DNA of 64,000 nucleotides from Emticicia soli (GTDB lineage Bacteria > Bacteroidota > Bacteroidia > Cytophagales > Spirosomataceae), in assembly GCF_037860775.1 (NCBI RefSeq), contig NZ_JBBEWC010000006.1, forward strand, positions 400,336 through 464,335. Reading direction: 5' to 3'. Under the pieces are notes generated by a model. The model did no database searches, was not told the DNA's origin, and saw only the letters and a list, made by a program, of their open reading frames with translations. Within the stretch, counting starts at the first letter, position 1. The number at the start of each line of letters is the position of its first letter. Shown here piece after piece: positions 34,024 through 42,763 of the stretch. The translations under genes were made by a program, and so were the position numbers.

Positions 34024-36012
34024 ATGAAAAAAACATTCATTTTATTACTATTCACTATATCAGGCGTATTTGCCCAGAATCGCCCATTAGTTGAAGAAGA
34101 TTTTTATCGCATTGTTACGCTTCCGGTGCCGCATGGTATTGAGCTGGAAGTAGGTGGGCTATCTGTTTTACCTGATGGCCGCTTAGGAGTAGCTACCCGC
34201 CGTGGCGATGTATGGCTTATCTCAAACCCATACATGAAAAATGGCACTATGCCTACTTACAAAAAATTTGCTACAGGCCTGCACGAGCCCTTGGGTTTAA
34301 ACTATATCAACGGTAACCTGTGGGCAACACAACGTGGCGAACTAACTGTATTGAAAGATACTGATGGCAACGGCGTGGCCGACCAATACGAAGCATTCTA
34401 TAAATTCCCATTATCGGGCAATTACCACGAATATTCGTATGGCCCGGTGTTGTTGCCAAACAAAGATATGTTGATAACACTAAACCTCGGCTGGATTGGC
34501 CACGGGGCAAGTTTATCTAAATGGCGTGGTTGGATGCTTAAGCTAACCCCAGATGGTAAAATGACACCTTGGGCTACCGGTTTGCGCTCTCCTGCGGGCT
34601 TTGCTGTATTAAGCAATGGAGATATTTACTATACCGAAAACCAAGGCGACTGGGTAGGCTCAGGCCGAATGACGCAACTGGAAGAAGGTGATTTTGCAGG
34701 TAACCCTGAAGGTTTAATCTGGACATCAGAACCAAACTCTCCACTGAAACTACAGGCATCAAATGTACCTGATACCGGCGAACCTATGTATGATGTAGCC
34801 AGCAAAGTGCCAAACCTTAAAGTTCCGGCAGTTTGGTTTCCGCATACACTGATGGGGATTTCGACATCTGACATTGCTGAAGATCTATCAGGCGGTAAAT
34901 TCGGACCATTTGAAGGCCAACTATTTGTAGGAGACCAAGGACACAGCAAAATTATGCGTGTGTTTTTAGAGAAAGTAAAAGGCAAAAGCCAGGGTGCTTG
35001 TTTCCCATTCCGTGAAGGTTTCCAATCGGGTATTTTGCGTATGCAATGGGGACTTGATAAATCAATGTTTGTGGGTATGACAAGCCGTGGCTGGTCGTCG
35101 ACAGGTAAAGATGAATTTGGTTTGCAAAGATTAGAATGGACAGGGAAAACGCCTTTCGAAATGAAAACTATCAAATCGATGCCTGATGGTTTCCTTGTAG
35201 AGTTTACTCAACCAGTTGATAAAGCTGTGGCAAAAGACCCTGAGTCTTATAAAGTAAATAGCTTTACTTACAAATACCACCACAACTACGGTAGCCCGAT
35301 TATCAATACGAAGTCTTTGAAAATCAAAGCTATTCAGGTAGCAGAAGATGGTATGAGTGTTCGTCTGGCGATAGATTCTCTACGTTTAGGTTATATTCAT
35401 GAACTAAGACTAGAAGGCATCAAAAATACTGAAGACAGAGCCTTATTGCATAATTTCGGATACTACACGCTTAATAATATTAACGATGCTGCTCCTAAAA
35501 TGGACGTAGCTAAATATGCAGTAATAGAGAAAAAACCAGCCGATGAGCACGCAGGGCATTCGATGAGCAATATGCCTAAAACCGACATGAAAGCCACTGC
35601 CAAAAGAATTAACGAAATACCGGAAAGCTGGGGCGGCAAAGTTGACCAGACGATTACGATAGGCACTAAACCGGGTCTCAAATTTGATGTTGCCAAATTA
35701 CAGGTAAAAGCAGGCAGCAAAATTCGTATCGTATTCAACAACAACGATGATATGCTACACAACCTTGTAATTGTAAAACCGGGTACTGTTGGTAAAGTTG
35801 GCGAAGCAGCCTTTAAAATGGGTTTAGATGGCGAAAGCAAAGCCTATGTTCCTGAATTGAGCGAAGTATTGTTCCATACAGGCTTAATGCAGCCCGAAGC
35901 ACAGGAAACTATTTATTTTGTAGCACCAAGCACACCGGGCGATTATACATTTGTATGTACCTACCCTGGGCATTATACCGTTATGCAGGGTATTATGAAG
36001 GTGGTGAAATAA
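34024..36012 (+). CDS. Secreted beta-propeller (PQQ/NHL-like) protein with C-terminal cupredoxin domain
   Basis: The start at 34024 gives MKKTFILLLFTISGVFAQNR, a signal peptide; the frame's earlier ATG at 33985 is not signal-like. The 662-residue product has a soluble-glucose-dehydrogenase-like propeller (DGRLGVATRRGDVWLI, GDIYYTENQGDWVGSG) followed by a C-terminal cupredoxin. Type 1 copper ligands are visible as LHNLVIV (His) and FVCTYPGHYTVMQG (Cys, His, Met). A propeller fused to a cupredoxin suggests an exported oxidase with its own electron-transfer domain. It follows the DUF1080/PA14 gene in an operon, and the family A repeat begins 17 bp after the stop. Confidence 0.85.
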   Translation: MKKTFILLLFTISGVFAQNRPLVEEDFYRIVTLPVPHGIELEVGGLSVLPDGRLGVATRRGDVWLISNPYMKNGTMPTYKKFATGLHEPLGLNYINGNLWATQRGELTVLKDTDGNGVADQYEAFYKFPLSGNYHEYSYGPVLLPNKDMLITLNLGWIGHGASLSKWRGWMLKLTPDGKMTPWATGLRSPAGFAVLSNGDIYYTENQGDWVGSGRMTQLEEGDFAGNPEGLIWTSEPNSPLKLQASNVPDTGEPMYDVASKVPNLKVPAVWFPHTLMGISTSDIAEDLSGGKFGPFEGQLFVGDQGHSKIMRVFLEKVKGKSQGACFPFREGFQSGILRMQWGLDKSMFVGMTSRGWSSTGKDEFGLQRLEWTGKTPFEMKTIKSMPDGFLVEFTQPVDKAVAKDPESYKVNSFTYKYHHNYGSPIINTKSLKIKAIQVAEDGMSVRLAIDSLRLGYIHELRLEGIKNTEDRALLHNFGYYTLNNINDAAPKMDVAKYAVIEKKPADEHAGHSMSNMPKTDMKATAKRINEIPESWGGKVDQTITIGTKPGLKFDVAKLQVKAGSKIRIVFNNNDDMLHNLVIVKPGTVGKVGEAAFKMGLDGESKAYVPELSEVLFHTGLMQPEAQETIYFVAPSTPGDYTFVCTYPGHYTVMQGIMKVVK

Positions 36013-36029
36013 GGATTAATACTATAGAA

Positions 36030-36140
36030 GACCCCATCCCCAACCCTTCCCCAACAGTGGGGAAGGGAGCAGGAAGTCCCTCTCCCCACTGTTGGGGAGC
36101 GGCCGCCGCTGCGGAGGGATTTAGGGAGTGGGGTATTTTT
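36030..36140. repeat. Family A palindromic repeat, copy 3 (with 15-nt GC insert)
   Basis: Copy in opposite orientation to 10710. It matches that copy almost base for base except for CGGCCGCCGCTGCGG at 36100-36114, inserted between GGGGAG and AGGGATTT; the empty copy reads GGGGAGAGGGATTT. It lies between convergent genes. Confidence 0.9.
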
Positions 36141-36155
36141 ATTTACCCACAAGTA

Positions 36156-36887
36156 TCACTCAGGCACAAGAGAACAAGCTGCTATAAATGTGTTCACAAT
36201 TTTGGCGGACTCTTCGGTTTTCTCAAACATTCCGGCGTGAGCTACCCCACTCAGTACTGCTGTATGGCCTTTTTTCAAGAGCTTCATTTGCTCTTTGACC
36301 GATTCTACCGATACAAATTTATCTTCTTCTCCGGCAAGAATCATTATCGGATACCCCGCCTGCTTTAATACCTTTGTGGTATCTTTGCGGTTGCGCATAG
36401 CCAATTGGGCATTCTTCAACGAGCGTTTCGAAAACACACTGTAACGCTCAATATGGCTTTCTATTTGCTTTTTATTCTTTTTCTTGAAATCGTCGGTAAA
36501 CATTTTCGGATAAAAATCCTTGATAAAGTCCTGTGTACCATGTTTCTCGATAAAATCGATGGTTTTCAGGCGTGTTGCTTTTCTCTCTTCATCATCAGCA
36601 TAAGCCGACGAATGAAAAAGCCCTAGTCCATGCACCATTTCCGGGTATTTTTCGGCAAATGCCAATGCAATGTAGCCTCCCATCGAATGCCCTATTAAAA
36701 CACATCTTTCTACATCTCTTTCTTTCAGAAATTCCTTGAGCCATTTTACATAGTCTTCAATACTTTCGCAATCTGTAAATGTGGCGTAGTCGGGAGTATA
36801 GTATGTGTGTTTTTTAGGAAGTAACGACATAAAATCAGTCCACACGAAATGGTCTTCACCAAAGCCATGTATCAAAATAATATTCAT
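36156..36887 (-). CDS. Alpha/beta-fold hydrolase
   Basis: The 243-residue protein has the N-terminal HGFGEDHFVW oxyanion region, nucleophile elbow GHSMGG (Ser) near residue 68, and a C-terminal His in SGVAHAGMFE near residue 215. It is typical of the lipase/esterase or perhydrolase families, but no lid or substrate residue can be read. It lacks a signal peptide. It converges with the cupredoxin gene across repeat A. Confidence 0.85.
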   Translation of the reverse strand: MNIILIHGFGEDHFVWTDFMSLLPKKHTYYTPDYATFTDCESIEDYVKWLKEFLKERDVERCVLIGHSMGGYIALAFAEKYPEMVHGLGLFHSSAYADDEERKATRLKTIDFIEKHGTQDFIKDFYPKMFTDDFKKKNKKQIESHIERYSVFSKRSLKNAQLAMRNRKDTTKVLKQAGYPIMILAGEEDKFVSVESVKEQMKLLKKGHTAVLSGVAHAGMFEKTEESAKIVNTFIAACSLVPE

Positions 36888-37020
36888 GTTCTTTGTTGGT
36901 AAATGAGTAAATTAGCAAGCAATAAATCAGCAAAAAACGCTTGATTATGAAACATTTTTGGCTTTAACAGAAGCTAATTGGTTTTGTTTAATTTTTTACT
37001 CTGGTTAATAATAATTACAA

Positions 37021-37566
37021 CTAAAACAACTTCCTTAATCCTCTTATAATGAAAAAGGCGGAAAAAATTCCGAAGATAATGGCTAAAATATTAATGTGAA
37101 GCAACGCAAAAATTATAGCAATTCCTAATAGTACAAGTCCTATTTTTAATCGTTCATTGAACCCATGCCAAAATCCATCCCGTTTCTTTCTTTTCTTTTT
37201 CTTCTCAAAAATACCCCTTTTCTCCTGCTTTTTAAAAAGCCCTCTGTTGTTATCTTTCGCCGCTACCCTGCTTTTCTTCTTAAACAACCCTCTTGGGAAC
37301 AAATCTGTTTTGTCTTTTACCTGATTATTTCCCAGCGGAATTGAAATACCTGTTTCTGCCGCAATTTCATCATCATCGGGCATGGTTGGCAGAGTTATTT
37401 CTTCAATAGATGCAGCGCCGAAATCTTCGGGTAAAATAATTGGTTTTTCGGCTTTGTTTTTAGGCTTATGAAAATTCTCAGTAGTTGCGGTCTGAAAATG
37501 AGCGTATTCTCGTTTGCAGCCTAGCGCAACAAGCAATACACAGGCAAACTTTAGGGTTCTAAGCAT
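37021..37566 (-). CDS. Lipoprotein with C-terminal membrane segments
   Basis: The 181-residue protein starts MLRTLKFACVLLVALGCKRE with a lipobox (ALGC). A charged middle part is rich in Lys and Arg (KKKKRKKRDG near residue 131), and the C-terminal 40 residues hold hydrophobic stretches (LLGIAIIFALLHINILAIIF). A bilayer-anchored protein attached by both ends is unusual. It is not recognised. It lies 120 bp downstream of clpX on the same strand, separated by a terminator. Confidence 0.6.
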   Translation of the reverse strand: MLRTLKFACVLLVALGCKREYAHFQTATTENFHKPKNKAEKPIILPEDFGAASIEEITLPTMPDDDEIAAETGISIPLGNNQVKDKTDLFPRGLFKKKSRVAAKDNNRGLFKKQEKRGIFEKKKKRKKRDGFWHGFNERLKIGLVLLGIAIIFALLHINILAIIFGIFSAFFIIRGLRKLF

Positions 37567-37623
37567 TTGGATAATTTCCTGATAGAGCGAAAATGAAAAG
37601 GGACTAAATAGTGATAAAAGGCA

Positions 37624-37670
37624 ACAAAAAACCCTACAAGACCTTTTTGGCAGGCTTTGTAGGGTTCAGT
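37624..37670 (-). terminator. Hairpin terminator of clpX
   Basis: AACCCTACAA (37630-37639) pairs with TTGTAGGGTT (37657-37666) and a T-run follows on the minus strand. It lies 20 bp after the clpX stop. Confidence 0.85.
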
Positions 37671-37685
37671 ATATGTTCCTGACGA

Positions 37686-38942
37686 TTATGCTACCATTTT
37701 TAATTGATAGAACGCCGAGTGTTCGAATTTATTTTGTGCGTAATCGAGTGTTACCGTAAACTCTTTAATATCTTTGTTTGAAGGCAATTCGTACATGATG
37801 TCGGTCATGATAGCCTCACAAATTGAGCGCAGCCCTCTGGCACCTAATTTAAACTCCATTGCGCGGTCAACAATATATTCGAGTACTTCCGGTGTAAACT
37901 CTAGTTTTACGTCTTCCATGGCAAAAAGCTTCTTGTATTGTTTTACCAAAGCATTCTTCGGGTCTGTTAGGATACGTCTTAAAGTGTCACGGTCAAGCGG
38001 ATTAAGATATGTAAGTAATGGTAAACGACCGATTAACTCAGGAATAAGCCCAAAAGATTTTAAATCTTGTTGCGTAACAAAACGTAAAAGGCTTGTATTT
38101 TCCCATAATTCAACACGTTTGGCATCGTTTGAGAAACCAATCGGGCGGGTATTAATACGCTTTGCAATGTGGCGGTCGATACCATCAAAAGCACCACCGC
38201 ATATAAACAATATGTTTTCGGTATTTATCTGTACAAGTTTTTGCTCAGGGTGCTTTCTGCCGCCTTGTGGTGGTACACTTACAATTGAGCCTTCTAATAA
38301 TTTCAATAAACCTTGTTGTACGCCTTCGCCGCTCACATCGCGGGTGATAGATGGGTTATCGCTTTTGCGGGCAATTTTATCTATCTCATCAATATATACA
38401 ATTCCTCTTTCGGCAAGTTCGGTATTAAAATCGGCAGCTTGCAACAAGCGGCTCAAGATACTCTCAACGTCTTCGCCTACATATCCGGCCTCGGTCAAGA
38501 CTGTGGCATCGGCAATGGCAAATGGCACCTGCAATACTTTGGCAATTGTGCGAGCCAGGTAAGTTTTACCTGTTCCGGTCTCTCCTACCATAATAATGTT
38601 CGACTTCTCAATCGTTACATCATCCTCTTTTTTAGGCTGCATCAAGCGTTTGTAGTGGTTGTACACTGCTACACTCAATACTTTTTTTGCTTCGTCTTGC
38701 CCAATCACAAATTGATCGAGGTGGCCTTTCAATTGTGCCGGAGGTTTTAAATCAAATTTTGGTAAATCGTTCTTTTTCTTCTTCTCTTTTTTCGATACCC
38801 CATACAATTCCTGTTGCACAAGCTGGTATCCTTGGTCTACACAGTAATTACAGATATTTGCTTCTGTTCCCGATATTAAAAGTTCAACTTCGTTTTTTTT
38901 TCTACCGCAGAAAGAGCAATAAGGTTGCTGTCCAAAATCCAT
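37686..38942 (-). CDS. clpX: ATP-dependent Clp protease ATP-binding subunit ClpX
   Basis: The unfoldase of the ClpXP protease. The 418-residue protein has a C4 zinc domain (C9, C12, C31, C34), Walker A GETGTGKT (120-127), pore-loop GYVGED (153-158), Walker B VYIDEID (182-188), and sensor 2 (GARGLRSICEAIM) near the C-terminus. clpP is not adjacent. A putative -7 box TACTTTTG (minus strand, 38979-38972) lies 30 bp upstream. The gene upstream encodes a DUF3471-like protein, and a hairpin separates the two. Confidence 0.97.
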   Translation of the reverse strand: MDFGQQPYCSFCGRKKNEVELLISGTEANICNYCVDQGYQLVQQELYGVSKKEKKKKNDLPKFDLKPPAQLKGHLDQFVIGQDEAKKVLSVAVYNHYKRLMQPKKEDDVTIEKSNIIMVGETGTGKTYLARTIAKVLQVPFAIADATVLTEAGYVGEDVESILSRLLQAADFNTELAERGIVYIDEIDKIARKSDNPSITRDVSGEGVQQGLLKLLEGSIVSVPPQGGRKHPEQKLVQINTENILFICGGAFDGIDRHIAKRINTRPIGFSNDAKRVELWENTSLLRFVTQQDLKSFGLIPELIGRLPLLTYLNPLDRDTLRRILTDPKNALVKQYKKLFAMEDVKLEFTPEVLEYIVDRAMEFKLGARGLRSICEAIMTDIMYELPSNKDIKEFTVTLDYAQNKFEHSAFYQLKMVA

Positions 38943-39006
38943 TGAGTGTGTTTGTTCTGTTTTTTCTCTTACAAAAGTAAGAAAAATGTTTGAGTTATTA
39001 AACTAA

Positions 39007-39044
39007 AAAAGCCAGAGAGCTACACGTGTAGCTCTCTGGCTTTA
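39007..39044 (-). terminator. Perfect hairpin terminator
   Basis: GCCAGAGAGCTACAC pairs with GTGTAGCTCTCTGGC (39011-39040), flanked by A-run and T-rich sequence. It ends the 39072 gene on the minus strand, upstream of clpX. Confidence 0.85.
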
Positions 39045-39071
39045 ACAATATTTTTGCACAAAAAAGTTTAC

Positions 39072-39428
39072 TTAAGGTTGCTTATCGCCCTCTATTGTTG
39101 TGCCTTGTAAGCTCAATTTTACTTTAACCACAACTTTATTTTCGTTTCTTACAAACTCAATTTTACCATCATAACCGTCTACCTCAAAAACATTTGCTTC
39201 TTTGGTTGGCAATAAGTCTGCCGAGCCTTGTCCTACAGCTTCTCCCATCAATTTGCCATTTTGGAGCGTTACAATTACTTCTTCAAAAGGCGCATCTTTC
39301 ATTTTGTATTTACCCACATAATCTTTGGCGGCTACAGTGTCAAGAGCAATAGTTGTGTTTGTTTGGGCAGATGCATCAATAGTTAAGGCAAATAAGCCTA
39401 TAAATAACAGTACTAATAGTTTTTTCAT
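39072..39428 (-). CDS. Secreted DUF3471-like small protein
   Basis: The 118-residue protein starts MKKLLVLLFIGLFALTIDAS with a signal peptide cleaved near SAQ. The remaining roughly 95 residues form a beta-rich domain (KDYVGKYKMKDAPFEEVIVTLQ), as in the DUF3471 module often found at the C-terminus of serine beta-lactamase-like proteins. Here the module stands alone. Single gene with a terminator after it. Confidence 0.75.
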   Translation of the reverse strand: MKKLLVLLFIGLFALTIDASAQTNTTIALDTVAAKDYVGKYKMKDAPFEEVIVTLQNGKLMGEAVGQGSADLLPTKEANVFEVDGYDGKIEFVRNENKVVVKVKLSLQGTTIEGDKQP

Positions 39429-39610
39429 TGTTTAAATGATTTGATGTTGAAAAATGATGAAATAGTTCTGCAAGATAATTATTTTGCTTTTAACAGAAAC
39501 GAAATTATGATTAGCATTTAATTAAAAACTCTTTATTATCTGAAAATATGTAACAAAACCGATATAAAAACTACATACTTGAAACATTAAAGATAATTTA
39601 CCTAATAAAA

Positions 39611-39641
39611 TTTGCAACAACAAAAAATATATCTATTTTTG
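39611..39641 (+). promoter_or_regulatory. Consensus Bacteroidota promoter of metF
   Basis: TTTG at 39611-39614, a 19-nt gap and TATTTTTG at 39634-39641 match the TTTG-N19-TAnnTTTG consensus exactly. The expected start is about 39648, some 23 nt upstream of the metF ATG. Confidence 0.8.
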
Positions 39642-39670
39642 CCAAAAATAAAAGATATATTCTCAATTCA

Positions 39671-40630
39671 ATGGCAAAAGTAACAGAGCATCTGAACAAT
39701 ACTCAAGGGAAGCCCGTTTTCTCAATCGAAATCATACCTCCGGTAAAAGGAAGTAATATAGACGACCTCCTGAAATCAATTGAACCGATGATGGAATTAC
39801 AACCGCCATTTATTGATGTTACCTTTCATCGGGAAGAATACGTTAGCAAACAATTACCCGACGGAGGCACCAAAGAGATAAAAATACGCAAACGCCCCGG
39901 TACTGTGGGTATTTGTGCTTCAATTTTACACAAATTTAAAGTAGACCCTGTACCTCATGTGCTGTGTGGTGGTTTTACAAAAGAAGAAACCGAAGACTTA
40001 CTAATAGATTTGAATTACCTGGGCATTGAAAACGTGCTGGCTCTGAGAGGTGATTTTGCCAAACCATACAACTCGTTTAAGGCAAAGAAAGATGGCCATT
40101 TTTATGCCAACGAACTGGTAAGTCAGATTAATGACATGAATAACGGTAAATACCTGCACGAGGAAACCGAATACATGAGTTCTAGCAATTTTTGTATTGG
40201 TGTAGCGGCGTATCCTGAAAAGCACTTTGAAGCTCCTGATTTAGACCAGGATATTGAAAACCTGAAACGCAAAGTTGCCGCCGGTGCCGACTATGTAGTT
40301 ACGCAGATGTTTTTTGATAACCAGAAATATTTCGACTTCGTAAATCGTTGTCGTGCCGAAGGAATTACGATTCCTATTATTCCGGGCTTGAAGGTGCTGG
40401 CTACTAAAAAACAGCTCGATGTATTGCCTAAATTATTTTATCTGGATATGCCCGAGGCTTTCAGAAAAGAAATAATTGCTTGTGAAAACGACAAACAAGC
40501 CAAGCAATTGGGTATTGAGTGGTGTGTGCAACAATGCCGTGAGTTAATAGACTTTGGCGTGCCTGCACTACACTTTTATACCATGAGTAAATCAGATACA
40601 ACACTGGCAGTTGCCAAAAAGGTATTCTGA
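39671..40630 (+). CDS. metF: Methylenetetrahydrofolate reductase
   Basis: Reduces 5,10-methylenetetrahydrofolate to the 5-methyl form for methionine synthesis, using FAD. The 319-residue protein has the expected TIM-barrel features: FSIEIIPPVKG (catalytic Glu), DVTFHRE, LALRGD (flavin-binding), and QMFFDNQKYFDFV. No other methionine gene is adjacent. The start is supported by the promoter just upstream. A hairpin terminator follows. Confidence 0.96.
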   Translation: MAKVTEHLNNTQGKPVFSIEIIPPVKGSNIDDLLKSIEPMMELQPPFIDVTFHREEYVSKQLPDGGTKEIKIRKRPGTVGICASILHKFKVDPVPHVLCGGFTKEETEDLLIDLNYLGIENVLALRGDFAKPYNSFKAKKDGHFYANELVSQINDMNNGKYLHEETEYMSSSNFCIGVAAYPEKHFEAPDLDQDIENLKRKVAAGADYVVTQMFFDNQKYFDFVNRCRAEGITIPIIPGLKVLATKKQLDVLPKLFYLDMPEAFRKEIIACENDKQAKQLGIEWCVQQCRELIDFGVPALHFYTMSKSDTTLAVAKKVF

Positions 40631-40671
40631 TAAATATTAATGCTACAACAATTATAGCCTTGTAATAAAAC

Positions 40672-40708
40672 AAAAGCGGTGCTAAGAAATCTTAACACCG
40701 CTTTTTGT
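40672..40708. terminator. Bidirectional hairpin terminator between metF and the DUF2853 gene
   Basis: AAAGCGGTGCTAAG pairs with CTTAACACCGCTTT around an AAAT loop, with A- and T-runs on the two sides. It serves both convergent genes. Confidence 0.85.
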
Positions 40709-40729
40709 ATATTATGCTACGACTTGGGC

Positions 40730-41068
40730 TTATGCATATAAATCTTCTTTTCCGAATTTGATTACCAATAAAGCATATACCACCGCACGGTATTTGTTAC
40801 GGTTTGATGAACCCAATTTTTCTACTACTTCGTCAATAGCAGCATCTAATGCAGGGCTATCTGTTAAACCTAATTTACCGATAAGGAAATTGTTTTTTAC
40901 ACGAGCTAATTCTTCAGGGTCTGAAGAAGATACTTTTGAAGAGTCGGCATTGTAAATAGAAGGACCTAAGCCTTTAGCAACGGCTGTTAGTAGGTCTTCA
41001 CTAATTCCTAAGCCAAGTTCTGCAACTTGTTCTTTGTAGGTCTCAATTGCTTCTGCAAATTTGCTCAT
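40730..41068 (-). CDS. DUF2853 family protein
   Basis: The 112-residue protein is highly helical and acidic, with no signal peptide. Its phrase SKFAEAIETYKEQVAELGLG and the later FLIGKLGLTDSPALDAAIDEVV are the DUF2853 pattern. Function is unknown; the family is widespread in Bacteroidota and Proteobacteria as a small cytoplasmic protein. It stands alone behind a hairpin terminator. Confidence 0.88.
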   Translation of the reverse strand: MSKFAEAIETYKEQVAELGLGISEDLLTAVAKGLGPSIYNADSSKVSSSDPEELARVKNNFLIGKLGLTDSPALDAAIDEVVEKLGSSNRNKYRAVVYALLVIKFGKEDLYA

Positions 41069-41227
41069 TTGTTTTTTAAATTATGGGTGAGTGTTTTTTT
41101 GTAAATATTGACGAAAAACTTAGATTTTCCAAATGTTGAAGCAGTTTATTAGTAGTGCTTTACATTAAAAAAACCTTTAATATGACGCCGAAATCAGGCT
41201 AAAGTCACAAACCCATATTTTATACAA

Positions 41228-42334
41228 TTAAACACTGATTCGCCTGCGTCGCCCCAGTACCTGCCAAACCTGCTCAACATGTTGATTTTCAACCACATAG
41301 GCTTCATCGTACAGATTAACGGTTGGGCATACATGGTAAGGCACGCCATATAAAACATCGCCTACCTTTATTGCATCCCAATCCTGCACTTTCAGCACCC
41401 CATGCTCTTCGCTCTGCCCTATTAACTCATAATCAGTCAGGTTCAAGAATCTGATGCGTTTATCGATAGGGTTTTCAGCCGAAACAGCCTTATGCCCCAT
41501 GTCTACTGTTACAATGCCTTTTTGTGGTTTTGATATTACCCTTGTCAGCACCAAAGCTGCATATTCAAAGGGTTGTTCGGTTAGTTTATCGCCATAACCC
41601 CAATCCCACAACACACAAGTGCCTGGGCTGCAATAGGTCTCTGACCGCAAGGCATGAGACGTAAAAGCTGGTGTACCGCCTGCAATCACCATTGGTTTAG
41701 TCAAACCTTCGGCTTCTATGGCTTCTAAAAAATGCTTTACATCAACAAAACCCGTATCTATTTCTTGTTTACGTGCTTCAAAATCAGTAGCTCTTATATG
41801 CCCGTCGTATACGTGTAATCCGTGTAAATGAATATTCGGTTGGCTAGAAAGGAAACGATATAAAGCTAAGATTTTATCATCAAGCAGATGCCCCGACCTA
41901 TCCATACCGTTGTTTACATCAAGAAAAACATTTGATACAAGTCCATTTGCTCCGAAAGCTTCGTTGTGTGCTTCGGCCACTTCCTGCGAATCTATCAACG
42001 AAGCAAAGGTTACCGCAGGATATAACTTTGTGAGTTGTATTAAACGCTCAATTTTAGGCCCTACCAGCTGATGTGCTATTACTACAAACTTTGCCCCTGC
42101 CATAGCTGTTATCTCGGCTTCGGCAATAGTAGCACATTTGAATTTAGTAATGCCCTGTTCTAACATCATTTTTACTACTTCCGGCATTTTGTTGGTCTTT
42201 ACGTGTGTAAAAAGACGCTCGGTGCTTCCGGCAATAGCAATCATCTTTTTGATGTTTTCTTCTACACGTGCCTTGTATATGAGCAACGATGGCGAGTCGA
42301 GTTCGTTTTCGTTGCTTACTTTATACCAATCCAT
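41228..42334 (-). CDS. D-threonine aldolase-like PLP enzyme (alanine-racemase fold)
   Basis: I take the start at MDWYKVSNENELDSPSLLIY (42334); the frame extends 12 codons to 42370, almost touching the VOC gene. The 368-residue protein has a racemase-like barrel with the PLP Lys in FTHVKTNKMPEV (about residue 46 in this numbering). The C-terminal domain has VPYHVCPTVN, the HxC metal pair of the D-threonine aldolase/D-serine dehydratase group. It probably cleaves D-threonine or related D-3-hydroxy amino acids. It is the last gene of an operon with a VOC, a RidA-type and a GntP-type gene. Confidence 0.88.
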   Translation of the reverse strand: MDWYKVSNENELDSPSLLIYKARVEENIKKMIAIAGSTERLFTHVKTNKMPEVVKMMLEQGITKFKCATIAEAEITAMAGAKFVVIAHQLVGPKIERLIQLTKLYPAVTFASLIDSQEVAEAHNEAFGANGLVSNVFLDVNNGMDRSGHLLDDKILALYRFLSSQPNIHLHGLHVYDGHIRATDFEARKQEIDTGFVDVKHFLEAIEAEGLTKPMVIAGGTPAFTSHALRSETYCSPGTCVLWDWGYGDKLTEQPFEYAALVLTRVISKPQKGIVTVDMGHKAVSAENPIDKRIRFLNLTDYELIGQSEEHGVLKVQDWDAIKVGDVLYGVPYHVCPTVNLYDEAYVVENQHVEQVWQVLGRRRRISV

Positions 42335-42372
42335 ATTCTGCTGATTGTTTAATATTTTTGATGCCTGCAAAA

Positions 42373-42762
42373 TTATTGCTCGTAGATTTCGATAGGCAAA
42401 TCGTCGGGGTCGGCAAAGAAAGTAAATTTCTTGCCTGTAAATTCATCTATTCTGATTGGCTCAACGTCTACGCCTTTTTGCTCAATGGCTGCTTTAGCTG
42501 CTTCTACATCGGCCACTTCAAAGGCAAGATGCCTTAAACCACAAGACTCAGGTCTTGATGGACGAGGTGGTGGATTTGGGAACGAAAACAGTTCTATTAC
42601 GTAGTTATCATCAATAGCCAAGTCTAATTTATAAGATTGTCGAGCTTCACGGTATACTTCCCTGATAACACGCAAGCCCAGCACCTCGGTATAAAAATGC
42701 TTAGATTTGGTATAGTCAGACCCAATGATGGCTATGTGATGAACTTTATTGATTCTAAGCAT
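42373..42762 (-). CDS. VOC-family protein (glyoxalase-like)
   Basis: The 129-residue protein has the paired beta-alpha-beta-beta-beta layout of the vicinal oxygen chelate fold: HHIAIIGSDYTKSKHFYTEV, then LRHLAFEVADVEAA, then FFADPDDLPIEIYEQ. It resembles YaeR/glyoxalase-type members. Metal ligands His/Glu are plausible at the usual positions but the reaction is not certain. It lies between the RidA-type gene (one base apart) and the aldolase gene, so it may detoxify an aldehyde or oxoacid product. Confidence 0.88.
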   Translation of the reverse strand: MLRINKVHHIAIIGSDYTKSKHFYTEVLGLRVIREVYREARQSYKLDLAIDDNYVIELFSFPNPPPRPSRPESCGLRHLAFEVADVEAAKAAIEQKGVDVEPIRIDEFTGKKFTFFADPDDLPIEIYEQ

Positions 42763-42763
42763 T

